Part shown: in pieces, positions 40,330 through 49,463 of the stretch
How the letters are laid out: the number at the start of each line of letters is the position of its first letter
Numbering within the stretch: the first letter of the stretch is position 1
Assembly: GCA_964527565.1 (NCBI GenBank)
Contig: CAZGOY010000002.1
Coordinates: forward strand, 62,001-126,000
DNA length: 64,000 nt
Direction: 5' to 3'
Origin: JAGXQV01 sp964527565
GTDB taxonomy: Bacteria; Pseudomonadota; Gammaproteobacteria; Burkholderiales; Sulfuricellaceae
Translations under genes and position numbers: made by a program
The notes under the pieces: model-generated
Database searches by the model: none
Told to the model about the DNA's origin: nothing
Seen by the model: the letters and a program-made list of their open reading frames with translations, nothing else

Positions 40330-42342
40330 ATGACTCAACCCATTGCGCTGCTACTCGGCGTCCACGCTCACCAGCCGGTCGGCAACTTCCCTGAAGTGCT
40401 GCACGACGCCCATTTGCGTTGCTATCGCCCCTACCTGCAAACCTTGTACCGCTTTCCGGATTTTCCCTTTGCGGTACATTTTTCCGGCTGGCTGCTCGAC
40501 TGGCTGTTCGAGCACTATCCCGAAGACATGGCGCTGCTCAAGGAAATGGTGGCGCGTGGACAAGCCGGGCTGTTCGGTGCCGGGGATACCGAGCCGGTGC
40601 TGGCAGTCATTCCCTATCGCGACCGCATCGGACAAATCAACACCCTGTCGGACAAGCTGGAAAAACGCCTTGGGCAGCGTCCCGACGGCGCCTGGCTCAC
40701 TGAGCGCGTCTGGGAAGCCACGGTAGTGCCCGCCTTGGCGGATGCCAACATCCGCTACGTAACGGTCGATGACTATCATTTCCTGTGCGCCGGCAAGCGC
40801 CAGGACGAGCTGGACGGCTTTTTCACCACCGAAGAGGACGGACGGCGGCTTGATCTTTTCCCGATTTCGGAAGCCTTGCGCTACCGCTTCCCGTTCTCCC
40901 CCGCCCACGAGGCGGTGGCCTACCTCGAAGCGCAGGCCGATGCCGGGCACGAAGCTGCGATCTATTTCGACGATATCGAGAAATTCGGCATCTGGCCGGA
41001 AACCTACGAGTGGGTTTATGAGAAAAAATGGCTGGAGGACTTCATTCGCGGCGTGCTTGCCTCCCCCAAAATCCAGCCGATGCGCTACTGCGACTACCAT
41101 GCGCGGGCAACAACACGCGGCATCGTCTATCTGCCCACCACCTCGTACATCGAGATGAACGAATGGAGCCTGCCCGCCGAACAGGCCAACGCCTATGCCG
41201 ACCTGATCCAGCAAAACAAGTCCAGCGGCCAGTTTGAACGCAACAAGGCCTTTCTGCGCGGCGGCATCTGGAAAAACTTTCTCACCCGCTACCCGGAAGC
41301 CAACTGGATGCACAAACGCATGCTCGGGCTGTCGCAACGCCTGGATGCGCTGCCCAAGCACCGGCGCAGCCCGGAAATGACCACCCTGCTGTACCAGGCA
41401 CAGGCCAATGATGCCTACTGGCACGGACTGTTCGGTGGCTCTTACCTGCCCCACCTGCGCCGCGCCGTCTATAACGCCATCGTCGCCCTGGAAGCGCTGC
41501 TCGATAGCCGCGACGCCCGCCCGCCGTTTTCCCGGCTGGATTTCAATCTTGACGGCAAGGAAGAAGTCTTTCTGCAGAACGGCGTTTTGCAAGCGATCCT
41601 GCCGCTGGATGGCTTGGCCGCCATCATTGAACTGGACGCTTACGCCCTCAGCCATAACTTTGGCGACACCCTGACACGCCAGAACGAACACTATTACCGC
41701 AAGATACACCTGCAAGACGGAAGCGCCGGCCACGACAGCGCGGGCATCGCCTCGGCACACGACCGCGTGAGTTTCAAGCATGAAATCACGCCTGCCGACC
41801 TTATCATCGACAGCCGTCCGCGCGCACTGTTCCTCGATACCTTTGAACCCGTATCCGGCATTCCGCTGGAACTCACTGACTACCAGAAGCGTGCCCGCGA
41901 CGAACGCGGTCTGGCTTTCACCTCCAGCGCCTGCCCGGTGGAAAAAACCATCGAACTGTCAGGAAACAAGCTGGCCGTGGTTTACCGCTTCAGCGGCAAG
42001 ACGACGGGCGCCTTCAGTACCATGCTCAATCTGGCGATGCCCAGTTGCGACGGGCCGGCGGGTAAATTCATTGTCCGGGGAGAGATTCCCGGCGGCTTCG
42101 GCCAGCCGCTGATGCTTGATGAAATGCACGAAATCCACCTTGACGATGACGTGCTGGGCGGCACGCTGAAACTCTCCACCAGCCGCTCCGTGCATTTCGG
42201 GGCGGCGCCGTATTTTTCCGTCTCGCAATCCGAGGCGGGTTTCGAAAAGATCATGCAGGCCGTCACCTTGACCCTGCGCTGGCCGGTCCCGCTGGCCCGC
42301 AGCGAAATGCGCATCGAACTGGAGATCATACGAAAACCCTGA
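40330..42342 (+). CDS. GH57 4-alpha-glucanotransferase-like enzyme
   Basis: 670 residues with GH57 regions VHAHQPVGNF, the nucleophile Glu in WLTERVWE and the acid Asp in YFDDIEKFG, plus C-terminal DUF1925/DUF1926-like beta regions. This arrangement matches Thermococcus-type 4-alpha-glucanotransferase, which transfers maltooligosaccharides and reshapes glucan. It is likely cytosolic. It is downstream of the chemoreceptor gene and upstream of an HDOD-REC-GGDEF gene. Confidence 0.9.
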   Translation: MTQPIALLLGVHAHQPVGNFPEVLHDAHLRCYRPYLQTLYRFPDFPFAVHFSGWLLDWLFEHYPEDMALLKEMVARGQAGLFGAGDTEPVLAVIPYRDRIGQINTLSDKLEKRLGQRPDGAWLTERVWEATVVPALADANIRYVTVDDYHFLCAGKRQDELDGFFTTEEDGRRLDLFPISEALRYRFPFSPAHEAVAYLEAQADAGHEAAIYFDDIEKFGIWPETYEWVYEKKWLEDFIRGVLASPKIQPMRYCDYHARATTRGIVYLPTTSYIEMNEWSLPAEQANAYADLIQQNKSSGQFERNKAFLRGGIWKNFLTRYPEANWMHKRMLGLSQRLDALPKHRRSPEMTTLLYQAQANDAYWHGLFGGSYLPHLRRAVYNAIVALEALLDSRDARPPFSRLDFNLDGKEEVFLQNGVLQAILPLDGLAAIIELDAYALSHNFGDTLTRQNEHYYRKIHLQDGSAGHDSAGIASAHDRVSFKHEITPADLIIDSRPRALFLDTFEPVSGIPLELTDYQKRARDERGLAFTSSACPVEKTIELSGNKLAVVYRFSGKTTGAFSTMLNLAMPSCDGPAGKFIVRGEIPGGFGQPLMLDEMHEIHLDDDVLGGTLKLSTSRSVHFGAAPYFSVSQSEAGFEKIMQAVTLTLRWPVPLARSEMRIELEIIRKP

Positions 42343-42433
42343 TTTTCCTCATGGCGTTGCCCAATCGCGCTCTTGCACTTAACATTGCGGCATCGTCATC
42401 CGTTCACGGGTTAGCGCCCACCTTCAGCCGCCC

Positions 42434-44371
42434 ATGAAAAAAGTCATCAGCCAGGAAAGATTCGAGGAACTCAAGGCCACCGGCCAGTTGCCTTCGCCAA
42501 AAGGCGTGGCGCTGGCCGTCATCCAGTTGATCCAGCGCGACGATGTCACCATGCCGGAAGTGGCGCGCGTGGTGCAATCCGACCCTGCCCTGGCCGGGCG
42601 CGTGCTCAAGCTGGCCAACTCGGCCCACGCCGGCATGCGCCGCCCCATCGTCTCCATTTCGGAAGCGGTGTCGGTGCTGGGTTTTCCCACCTTGCGTCAG
42701 GTAGCGCTGGGGCTTTCGGTGCTTTCCAGCAGCCGCAGCGGCAAATGCACCGCCTTCAATTACCAGGATTTCTGGTCGGGTTCACTGGCTACCGCCATCG
42801 CCACGCAACTGCTCAGCGCCAATGCCAAGACTTCCCCAGAGGAAACCTTCATTTGCGGACTGCTCGGCGACATCGGACGCCTCGCACTGGCCACCCTGTT
42901 TCCCGAACCCTATGCCGCTGTGCTGGAAAAAAGCACCAAGCTTTCCCTGGATGCCGAGGAGCAACTGGAGCAAGCCACCTTTGCCACCACGCACCGCGAG
43001 CTGACCTCCGCTCTGCTGCTGGACTGGGGCCTGCCCAAGGTTTTTGTGAATGCCGTCTATTTCCACGAGAACCCCGAGGAAACCGAGCTGGAGGAAGGGT
43101 CGCGCGATTACATGCTGACCTACGCCCTGCACCTCGCCGCCAACCTCGCCAAGGTGTGCCTGGCCAAGGATGATGCACGCCAGAAGATGCTGCCGCAACT
43201 GTATCTCATCGCCACCCGCCTGGGCATCAACGCCGATCAACTGGCCAATATCACTGATCGCGTGGTCGCCGAGTGGCAAGGCTGGGGCAAGATCCTCGAC
43301 GTGCCGACACAAACCCTGCCGCCCTTCGCGGACATCGCCGCCGCCATGCCCGCCGCCGGACAGCAACCGGCAGACGGCAAGAGCGTATCGCTGCGCATCA
43401 TGATCGTCGACGATCAAGCCAGCACGCGCCAGTTCGTGCAGGCGATCCTCAGCGCCGCCGGGCACGAAGTGGTCGCCGCCGAAAACGGTAAACAGGCACT
43501 GGATATGGCACTGGATTTCCATCCGCAGCTTATCGTCACCGACTGGGTCATGCCGGAAATGGACGGCATTGCCCTATGTAAATCCCTGCGCGCCACCAAG
43601 GCCGGGCAGCGCATTTATCTGATCATTCTCACTGCGCTGGAAGACGAAGATCACCTGGTCGAAGCCTTCGAGGCCGGGGTGGACGACTACATCGTCAAAC
43701 CCCTCAACGAACGGGTTATCAAGGCGCGCCTGCGCGCTGGGCAGCGCGTCATCCGCCTGCAGGAGGAAATCGAGCGCGAACGCGAGGAAATCCGCCGCTA
43801 TGCCGCCGAACTGGCCGTCACCAACCGGCGCTTGCAGGAAGCCGCCCTCACCGACCCGCTCACCACCCTGCCCAACCGGCGCTACGGCATTGACCGCCTG
43901 GAACAGGAATGGGCCGCCGCACAACGTAACGGGCGCCCGCTGTCCTGCCTGATGATCGACATCGACCGTTTCAAGCAGATCAACGACAACCACGGCCACG
44001 ACGTTGGCGATGCCGTGCTGCGGCAGGGTGCGCGCATCCTGCGCGATGCGGCACGCACCCAGGACATGGTGTGCCGCTTAGGGGGAGAGGAATTCCTGGT
44101 GGTGTGCCCCGATACCGACGCCCCCGCCGCTGCGCGTTGCGCCGAACGTATCCGCCAGAAGTTCGAAGCGGCCAAATTCCACGTGGAAGACCTCAATTTT
44201 TCCGCCACCATCAGCATCGGCGGCGCCAGCCGCGAAGTGTGCATGAAAGCCCCGGACAACCTGCTCAAGGTGGCCGACCGTGCGCTCTACACTGCCAAGG
44301 CGCGGGGGCGCAACAAGGTGATTTTCGCCCCGCCGGGAGCGGCGGCCTCCCTGCTGAACGGCACCTCATAA
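42434..44371 (+). CDS. HDOD-REC-GGDEF hybrid regulator
   Basis: This 645-residue protein has an HDOD domain (about 1-230), a linker, a receiver domain (about 320-440, MIVDDQASTRQFVQ, phosphoacceptor Asp in IVTDWVMPEMDG near 369, KPLNE), a coiled-coil stretch, and a GGDEF domain ending in RLGGEEFLVV near 550. The GGEEF variant is normal for active diguanylate cyclases. It is probably phosphorylated by an unlinked kinase and makes c-di-GMP. It is 22 nt upstream of an HD-GYP gene, so synthesis and breakdown may be coordinated. Confidence 0.92.
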   Translation: MKKVISQERFEELKATGQLPSPKGVALAVIQLIQRDDVTMPEVARVVQSDPALAGRVLKLANSAHAGMRRPIVSISEAVSVLGFPTLRQVALGLSVLSSSRSGKCTAFNYQDFWSGSLATAIATQLLSANAKTSPEETFICGLLGDIGRLALATLFPEPYAAVLEKSTKLSLDAEEQLEQATFATTHRELTSALLLDWGLPKVFVNAVYFHENPEETELEEGSRDYMLTYALHLAANLAKVCLAKDDARQKMLPQLYLIATRLGINADQLANITDRVVAEWQGWGKILDVPTQTLPPFADIAAAMPAAGQQPADGKSVSLRIMIVDDQASTRQFVQAILSAAGHEVVAAENGKQALDMALDFHPQLIVTDWVMPEMDGIALCKSLRATKAGQRIYLIILTALEDEDHLVEAFEAGVDDYIVKPLNERVIKARLRAGQRVIRLQEEIEREREEIRRYAAELAVTNRRLQEAALTDPLTTLPNRRYGIDRLEQEWAAAQRNGRPLSCLMIDIDRFKQINDNHGHDVGDAVLRQGARILRDAARTQDMVCRLGGEEFLVVCPDTDAPAAARCAERIRQKFEAAKFHVEDLNFSATISIGGASREVCMKAPDNLLKVADRALYTAKARGRNKVIFAPPGAAASLLNGTS

Positions 44372-44392
44372 CACCCGGACGGACACTCCGTC

Positions 44393-45586
44393 ATGATCAA
44401 ACGGATCCGCAGCGAACAACTCAAGCCCGGCATGTTCATCCATGACCTGAACTGCGGCTGGATCGACCACCCCTTCGCCTTCAACACCTTCCGCGTCAAG
44501 GATGAAGGCACCGTCCAGAAAATCATCGCTTACGGCATTCGCGAAGTGTATATCGACACGGCGGTCGGCCTCGATGTGACGGATGCCCAGACCCAGGCGG
44601 AAGTAGATGCAGAAATCCATCAAGGCATCGTCCGGGTGGCCGAGGGCAGAAAACCGCCCCCTCACGCGCCCCTGCGCGAGGAAATCGTGGCGGCACGACG
44701 GATTCACAGCGAGGCCAACAAGGTGGTGCACGATATTATGTCGGACATCCGGCTCGGCAAGCAGATCGAAGTGGAAAAGGTTGAGCCGGTGGTGGAGCGC
44801 ATTACCGATTCCATCTTTCGCAACAAAGACGCGCTGACCAGCCTGTCGCGCATCAAGGAAAAGGACAATTACACTTTCCAGCATTCGGTGAGCGTCTGCG
44901 CCTTGCTGGTCGCCTTCGCCCGCGCCATGGAGTATGAGCGTGACGTCATCCTGGAAGCGGGTACCGGCGGACTATTGCACGACATCGGCAAGATGAAGGT
45001 GCCGGATAGCGTACTCAACAAGCCGGGCGCGCTCACCGCGCCGGAATTCACCATCATGCAATCGCATGCCGCCCTGGGACGGGACATCCTCAAGGAAACT
45101 GCCGGGGTGACGGACATTGCCATCCTGATCGCCGGCCAGCACCATGAACGCTTCGACGGCACCGGCTATCCAGACAAGCTGAAGGACGACGGCATCTCGG
45201 TTTTCGGGCAGATGGCGGCGATTGTCGATGTATACGACGCCCTCACCTCCAACCGCATCTATCACAAGGGCATGGAACCCACCGCCGCCCTCAAGAAGCT
45301 GTTTGAATGGGGAAAATTCCACTTCAACGAAGAACTGGTGCAACACTTCATCCGCGTCATCGGCATCTACCCGGTCGGCGCGCTGGTCAGTCTGGAAAGC
45401 GGGCAACTGGCAGTGGTGGTCCAACAGGGAGAGAAAAGTCTGCTGCAACCGCAGGTACGGATCATCTTCGACCTGGAAAAAGGCTATATCACCCCGCGCG
45501 ATCTGGACCTGTCCAGCGGAAACGACCACATCGTCAACCACGAACTGGCGGACAAGTGGGGCATAGACCCGTTCAAATACATATGA
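44393..45586 (+). CDS. HD-GYP c-di-GMP phosphodiesterase with DUF3391
   Basis: A 397-residue protein: N-terminal DUF3391 (KPGMFIHDLNCGWIDHPF) then an HD-GYP domain with the HD pair in LLHDIGKMKVPD, later QHHERFDGTGYPDKL giving the GYP motif, and further His/Asp metal ligands. It probably hydrolyses c-di-GMP to GMP in the cytosol. It follows the HDOD-REC-GGDEF gene by 21 nt and converges with amt. Confidence 0.93.
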   Translation: MIKRIRSEQLKPGMFIHDLNCGWIDHPFAFNTFRVKDEGTVQKIIAYGIREVYIDTAVGLDVTDAQTQAEVDAEIHQGIVRVAEGRKPPPHAPLREEIVAARRIHSEANKVVHDIMSDIRLGKQIEVEKVEPVVERITDSIFRNKDALTSLSRIKEKDNYTFQHSVSVCALLVAFARAMEYERDVILEAGTGGLLHDIGKMKVPDSVLNKPGALTAPEFTIMQSHAALGRDILKETAGVTDIAILIAGQHHERFDGTGYPDKLKDDGISVFGQMAAIVDVYDALTSNRIYHKGMEPTAALKKLFEWGKFHFNEELVQHFIRVIGIYPVGALVSLESGQLAVVVQQGEKSLLQPQVRIIFDLEKGYITPRDLDLSSGNDHIVNHELADKWGIDPFKYI

Positions 45587-45625
45587 ACCCCAATAATATT
45601 TTCGTGTTGAACGGGCCTACAGACA

Positions 45626-46822
45626 TCACATTTCCCCTTCCGGCGTCGCCGAAATCCGGTGCACACTCAAATCCGCGCCGTTGAATTCCTCCTCTGGGTC
45701 GAGGCGTATGCCCACCACCATTTTCAGCGCGCCATAAACCGCGAAACCGCCTGCCAGGGCGATGACGATGCCCAAGCCGGTGCCGATGAATTGCGACATC
45801 AGACTGACACCGCCCATGCCACCCAGCGCGCTCGCGCCGAAAATTCCCGCAGCGATACCGCCCCACGCGCCGCACAAACCATGCAGCGGCCACACGCCGA
45901 GCACGTCATCGATTTTCCATTTATTCTGGGTCCGCATGAACATCCACACGAACAGCGCGCCCGCCACCGCGCCGGTCACCAGCGCACCCAGCGGATGCAT
46001 CAGGTCGGAACCGGCGCACACCGCCACCAGCCCCGCCAAGGGGCCGTTATGCACGAAGCCGGGGTCGTTCTTGCCGATCACCAGCGCCGCCAGAATGCCG
46101 CCAACCATCGCCATCAGGGAATTCACCGCCACCAGCCCGCTGATAGCGCTGATGGTCTGCGCCGACATGACGTTGAAGCCGAACCAGCCCACCGTGAGTA
46201 TCCACGCCCCCAGCGCCAGGAAGGGGATGCTGGAAGGCGGATGTGCCGCCATCAGGCCATCCCTGGTATAACGGCCACGCCGCGCACCCAGGAGAATCAC
46301 CGCTGGCAGGGCGATCCAGCCGCCCATCGCATGCACCACCACGGAACCGGCAAAATCGTGAAAGGACGCGCCGAACTGCGCCTTCAGCCAGTCCTGCAAG
46401 CCCAGATGCCCGTTCCAGGCAATGCCTTCAAAGAAAGGGTAGACAAAACCAACAAGTATGAAAGTCGCCGCCAATTGCGGGTTAAACCGGGCGCGCTCGG
46501 CGATGCCGCCGGAAACGATGGCGGGAATCGCCGCCGCAAAGGTCAACAGGAAGAAAAACTTGACCAAATCGTAGCCGCTTTTCTGCGTCAATGTTTCCGC
46601 GCCAGCAAAAAAGTCGACGCCATAGGCAATGCCGTAACCGATGAAAAAATAGGCAATGGTGGAAACCGCAAAATCGGTGATGATTTTTACCAGCGCATTA
46701 ACCTGATTCTTGCGCCGCACCGTGCCCAGTTCAAGAAAGGCGAAGCCGGCGTGCATCGCCAGCACCATAATAGCGCCGAGCAAAATAAACAACACATCGT
46801 TGCTGACCGTCAGTTTTTCCAT
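45626..46822 (-). CDS. amt: Ammonium transporter
   Basis: Translation from ATG 46822 gives 398 residues with about eleven hydrophobic segments. Amt/Rh hallmarks include the pore His and surrounding SVVVHAMGGWIALPAVILLGAR, and HGLCGAWGGIAAGIF with the second conserved His. The protein moves ammonium or ammonia across the inner membrane and is normally controlled by GlnK; no glnK gene is adjacent. An earlier in-frame start at 46858 is less likely. It converges with the HD-GYP gene. Confidence 0.95.
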   Translation of the reverse strand: MEKLTVSNDVLFILLGAIMVLAMHAGFAFLELGTVRRKNQVNALVKIITDFAVSTIAYFFIGYGIAYGVDFFAGAETLTQKSGYDLVKFFFLLTFAAAIPAIVSGGIAERARFNPQLAATFILVGFVYPFFEGIAWNGHLGLQDWLKAQFGASFHDFAGSVVVHAMGGWIALPAVILLGARRGRYTRDGLMAAHPPSSIPFLALGAWILTVGWFGFNVMSAQTISAISGLVAVNSLMAMVGGILAALVIGKNDPGFVHNGPLAGLVAVCAGSDLMHPLGALVTGAVAGALFVWMFMRTQNKWKIDDVLGVWPLHGLCGAWGGIAAGIFGASALGGMGGVSLMSQFIGTGLGIVIALAGGFAVYGALKMVVGIRLDPEEEFNGADLSVHRISATPEGEM

Positions 46823-47141
46823 GCGACCCTCGCACCAGTAAATAATCCGGGCTGACAATCAAGAATCGTTCCAACAATGACAAGCCACTGTTATTATTTT
46901 GAATGCACCAGAATCATGCAGCGCGCCATGGACCATAGTGGTGCATCAACAGCTCTTACGCACCGTATTGGCGCAGACCACGAACATGGGAAGAACACAC
47001 CTGCCGCCAGCTTACTATGCATAGCAAGTCTTCCAGCGAACAGCGCCTGCGGGCTGAGCAGGCACTGTAGACAATCCCAAACTCGGCTCGTTATTGTCTT
47101 GATAGAGAGGCCCACTAAAATCCGAAAGGGTCGCGGAAAAT
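46823..47141. other. Gap without a supported gene upstream of amt
   Basis: This stretch between the amt start and the tRNA terminator holds no convincing ORF, RNA or repeat. The amt promoter should lie near its left end; I found no sigma-54 site that satisfies both GG and GC positions with good flanks. Confidence 0.5.
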
Positions 47142-47168
47142 AAAAAACCGGCTAGAAGCCGGTTTTTT
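47142..47168 (-). terminator. Intrinsic terminator of the initiator tRNA gene
   Basis: aaaaaaccggc and gccggtttttt pair around a 5-nt loop (tagaa), giving a GC stem and U-tract on the minus strand 12 nt beyond the tRNA. Confidence 0.85.
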
Positions 47169-47179
47169 AAGGTTTTGTT

Positions 47180-47256
<77 letters not shown>

Positions 47257-47336
47257 TCAACGAAAAACATTATACCGTCATTACTCATCAACATCAAGAA
47301 AAATCTTGAAAAACTGCCTATCTGTTTGATTTTTAA

Positions 47337-49463
47337 TCATGAGTACAGATGACAATACACTTCCTGCCCGGCATCGGCACGCGTGACCGCCGGATAGGTT
47401 TGGCGGCAGACTGGCAAAGCATGGCGGCAACGCGGGTGAAAGTGGCAGCCTTCCGGTGGATTGGCCGACGAAGGCAGGTCGCCTGCCAGGCGGATGATTT
47501 CGCGCTTGCTGCCTGAATCGGCGACGGGCACGGCGGAAAGCAGCGCCTGTGTGTAGGGATGGCGCGGCTGATTTAACACTTGTCCGGCATCCCCTCGTTC
47601 AACGATGCGCCCGAGGTACATGACCGCCACTTCATGGGCAAAGTATTCCACCACCGCCAGGTTGTGGGTAATGAAGAGATAAGCCAGCCCCAGGCTGTCC
47701 TGCAATGATTTCAGCAGATTCAATATCTGCGCCTGGACGGAAACGTCCAGGGCGCTGGTGGGTTCGTCGCAGACAATCAGCTTGGGAGCGACCGCCAGGG
47801 CGCGTGCAATGGCAATACGCTGGCGCTGCCCGCCGGAAAACTCGTGGGGATAGCGGCGCAATGCTTCCGATGCCAGCCCGACCTGTTGCAACAGCGCTTC
47901 CATGCGCGTCAGCCGTTGCTCTTTCCCGGCACCGGGGTTAAGCGCAGCCATGCCTTCTTCAAGGATGTCCCCCACCCGCATGCGCGGGTCGAGCGAGGCA
48001 TAGGGGTCCTGGAAAATCACTTGCAGGTCGGCGCGGTGGAGACGCATCCGCGCCGCGCCTAGGCCGACCAGTTCTGTGCCGGCGTAGCGCACGCTGCCGG
48101 CAATGCCGGGAGACAGTTGCAGGATGCCCTTGCCCACCGTGGTCTTGCCGCAGCCGGATTCACCCACCAGTGCCAAAGTACGCCCGGCGGAAATCGCCAG
48201 GTCGACGCCATCGACTGCCCTGACATGCCCGGCAACACGCTGAAACAGTCCCTTGCGAATGGGAAAATGCACTTTCAATCCGGCGACTTCAAGCAATGGT
48301 CTGGCGGAATTAATTTCACCGTCGCCCCCTGTAGGAGGGGGCTTGCCCCCGAGGTTTTGATTTTCTGGCGGCTGAATGGAAAAGCTCGGGGCCATACCCG
48401 ACAGCCTGTCGGCTTGGGCACAAGAGTCCCCTCCTACCGGCAAGGCTGTGTTTTTATGAAGCGCCACGGCCAAGGCGCTAACCGCCAGCGTCTCCGTCAA
48501 GTGACAACGCACCCCCGCCTCCCCGGTTTCACGCCATTGCGGCACGCTGTCACGGCAAACGGCGGCGGCATGGGGGCATCGCGGCGCGAAACGGCAACCT
48601 TCAAAGGATTGATCCAGTCTGGGCGGCGCGCCGGCGATGACGTCGAGCAATTGCCCGCGCTTGCCGCGCCCAGGCAGTGAAGCGAACAACTTTTGCGTGT
48701 AGGGATGGTGCGGCGTGCTGAAAAAATCGCGGCGTTCGGCCAATTCGACGATCTGACCGGCATACATCACCGCCACGCGATCGGCCATTTCCGCCACTAC
48801 GCCCAAGTCGTGGGTAATCAGCAGAATTGCCATGCCGCGCTTCCTCTGCAAACCGCGCAACAACTCCAGCACCTGCGCCTGGATGGTGACATCGAGTGCC
48901 GTTGTAGGTTCGTCGGCGATCAGCAATTCCGGTTCGCAGGCCAATGCAATGGCAATCATCACGCGCTGCTTCATCCCGCCGGAAAGCTGGAACGGATAAT
49001 TGCCACAACGACGCACGGCATCGGGTATACCGACCTCATCGAGCAGTTCGGCGGCGCGGCCCTGCGCGGCCCGGCTATCCAGCCCGGCGTGACGCCGCAG
49101 TACTTCGACGATCTGCTGCCCGACGGTGAGCACCGGGTTCAGGCTGGTCATCGGTTCCTGAAAGATCATGGCAATGCGCTTGCCGCGCACGTCGCGCATG
49201 GCATTTTCCGGCAAGGACAACAATTCCTCGCCCCCCAGTTTGACCGAACCGGCAACCACCCTCCCCGCTTCCGGCAACAGGCGCATCAGGGACAGCGCGG
49301 TCATGGATTTTCCGCAGCCCGATTCACCGAGCAGTGCGAAAGTCTCGTGGCGGCGGATGGCAAAGGTCACACCGTCCACGGCACGCACTGTGGCCTTGCC
49401 GCTTTCCAACTCGGTGGTGAGGTTCTCCACCTGTAACAGCGGCGGTAACGGAACGGGGTTCAT
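47337..49463 (-). CDS. yejF: YejF-like fused ABC transporter ATPase for oligopeptides
   Basis: Two DppD/OppF-type ATPase modules are joined in one 708-residue chain. Module 1 has Walker A GESGCGKS and signature LSGGMKQR; module 2 has GESGCGKT and FSGGQRQR. Each ends with the cysteine-rich CRFAPRCPHAAAVCR or CHFHPRCRHALPVCR block typical of peptide transporters. It powers the YejABE importer. Residues about 342-379 between the two modules are encoded by a REP-like inverted element (48327-48440) and are rich in Gly/Pro. The start overlaps the YejE stop by ATGA. Confidence 0.94.
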   Translation of the reverse strand: MNPVPLPPLLQVENLTTELESGKATVRAVDGVTFAIRRHETFALLGESGCGKSMTALSLMRLLPEAGRVVAGSVKLGGEELLSLPENAMRDVRGKRIAMIFQEPMTSLNPVLTVGQQIVEVLRRHAGLDSRAAQGRAAELLDEVGIPDAVRRCGNYPFQLSGGMKQRVMIAIALACEPELLIADEPTTALDVTIQAQVLELLRGLQRKRGMAILLITHDLGVVAEMADRVAVMYAGQIVELAERRDFFSTPHHPYTQKLFASLPGRGKRGQLLDVIAGAPPRLDQSFEGCRFAPRCPHAAAVCRDSVPQWRETGEAGVRCHLTETLAVSALAVALHKNTALPVGGDSCAQADRLSGMAPSFSIQPPENQNLGGKPPPTGGDGEINSARPLLEVAGLKVHFPIRKGLFQRVAGHVRAVDGVDLAISAGRTLALVGESGCGKTTVGKGILQLSPGIAGSVRYAGTELVGLGAARMRLHRADLQVIFQDPYASLDPRMRVGDILEEGMAALNPGAGKEQRLTRMEALLQQVGLASEALRRYPHEFSGGQRQRIAIARALAVAPKLIVCDEPTSALDVSVQAQILNLLKSLQDSLGLAYLFITHNLAVVEYFAHEVAVMYLGRIVERGDAGQVLNQPRHPYTQALLSAVPVADSGSKREIIRLAGDLPSSANPPEGCHFHPRCRHALPVCRQTYPAVTRADAGQEVYCHLYS
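48327..48440. repeat. REP-like composite inside the yejF coding sequence
   Basis: A forward unit with tgtaggagggggcttgccccc (stem 48337-48350) and an inverted relative, ending gggcacaagagtcccctcctacc, face each other about 65 bp apart. Between them lies the palindrome ccgacag-c-ctgtcgg (48398-48412). The reading frame passes through the whole element. Confidence 0.65.

Noticed and set aside
46823..47141. Sigma-54 promoter for amt
   Set aside because: One candidate (ATGGTCCATGGCGCGC on the minus strand) has correct GG-GC spacing but poor flanks, so it was not called.
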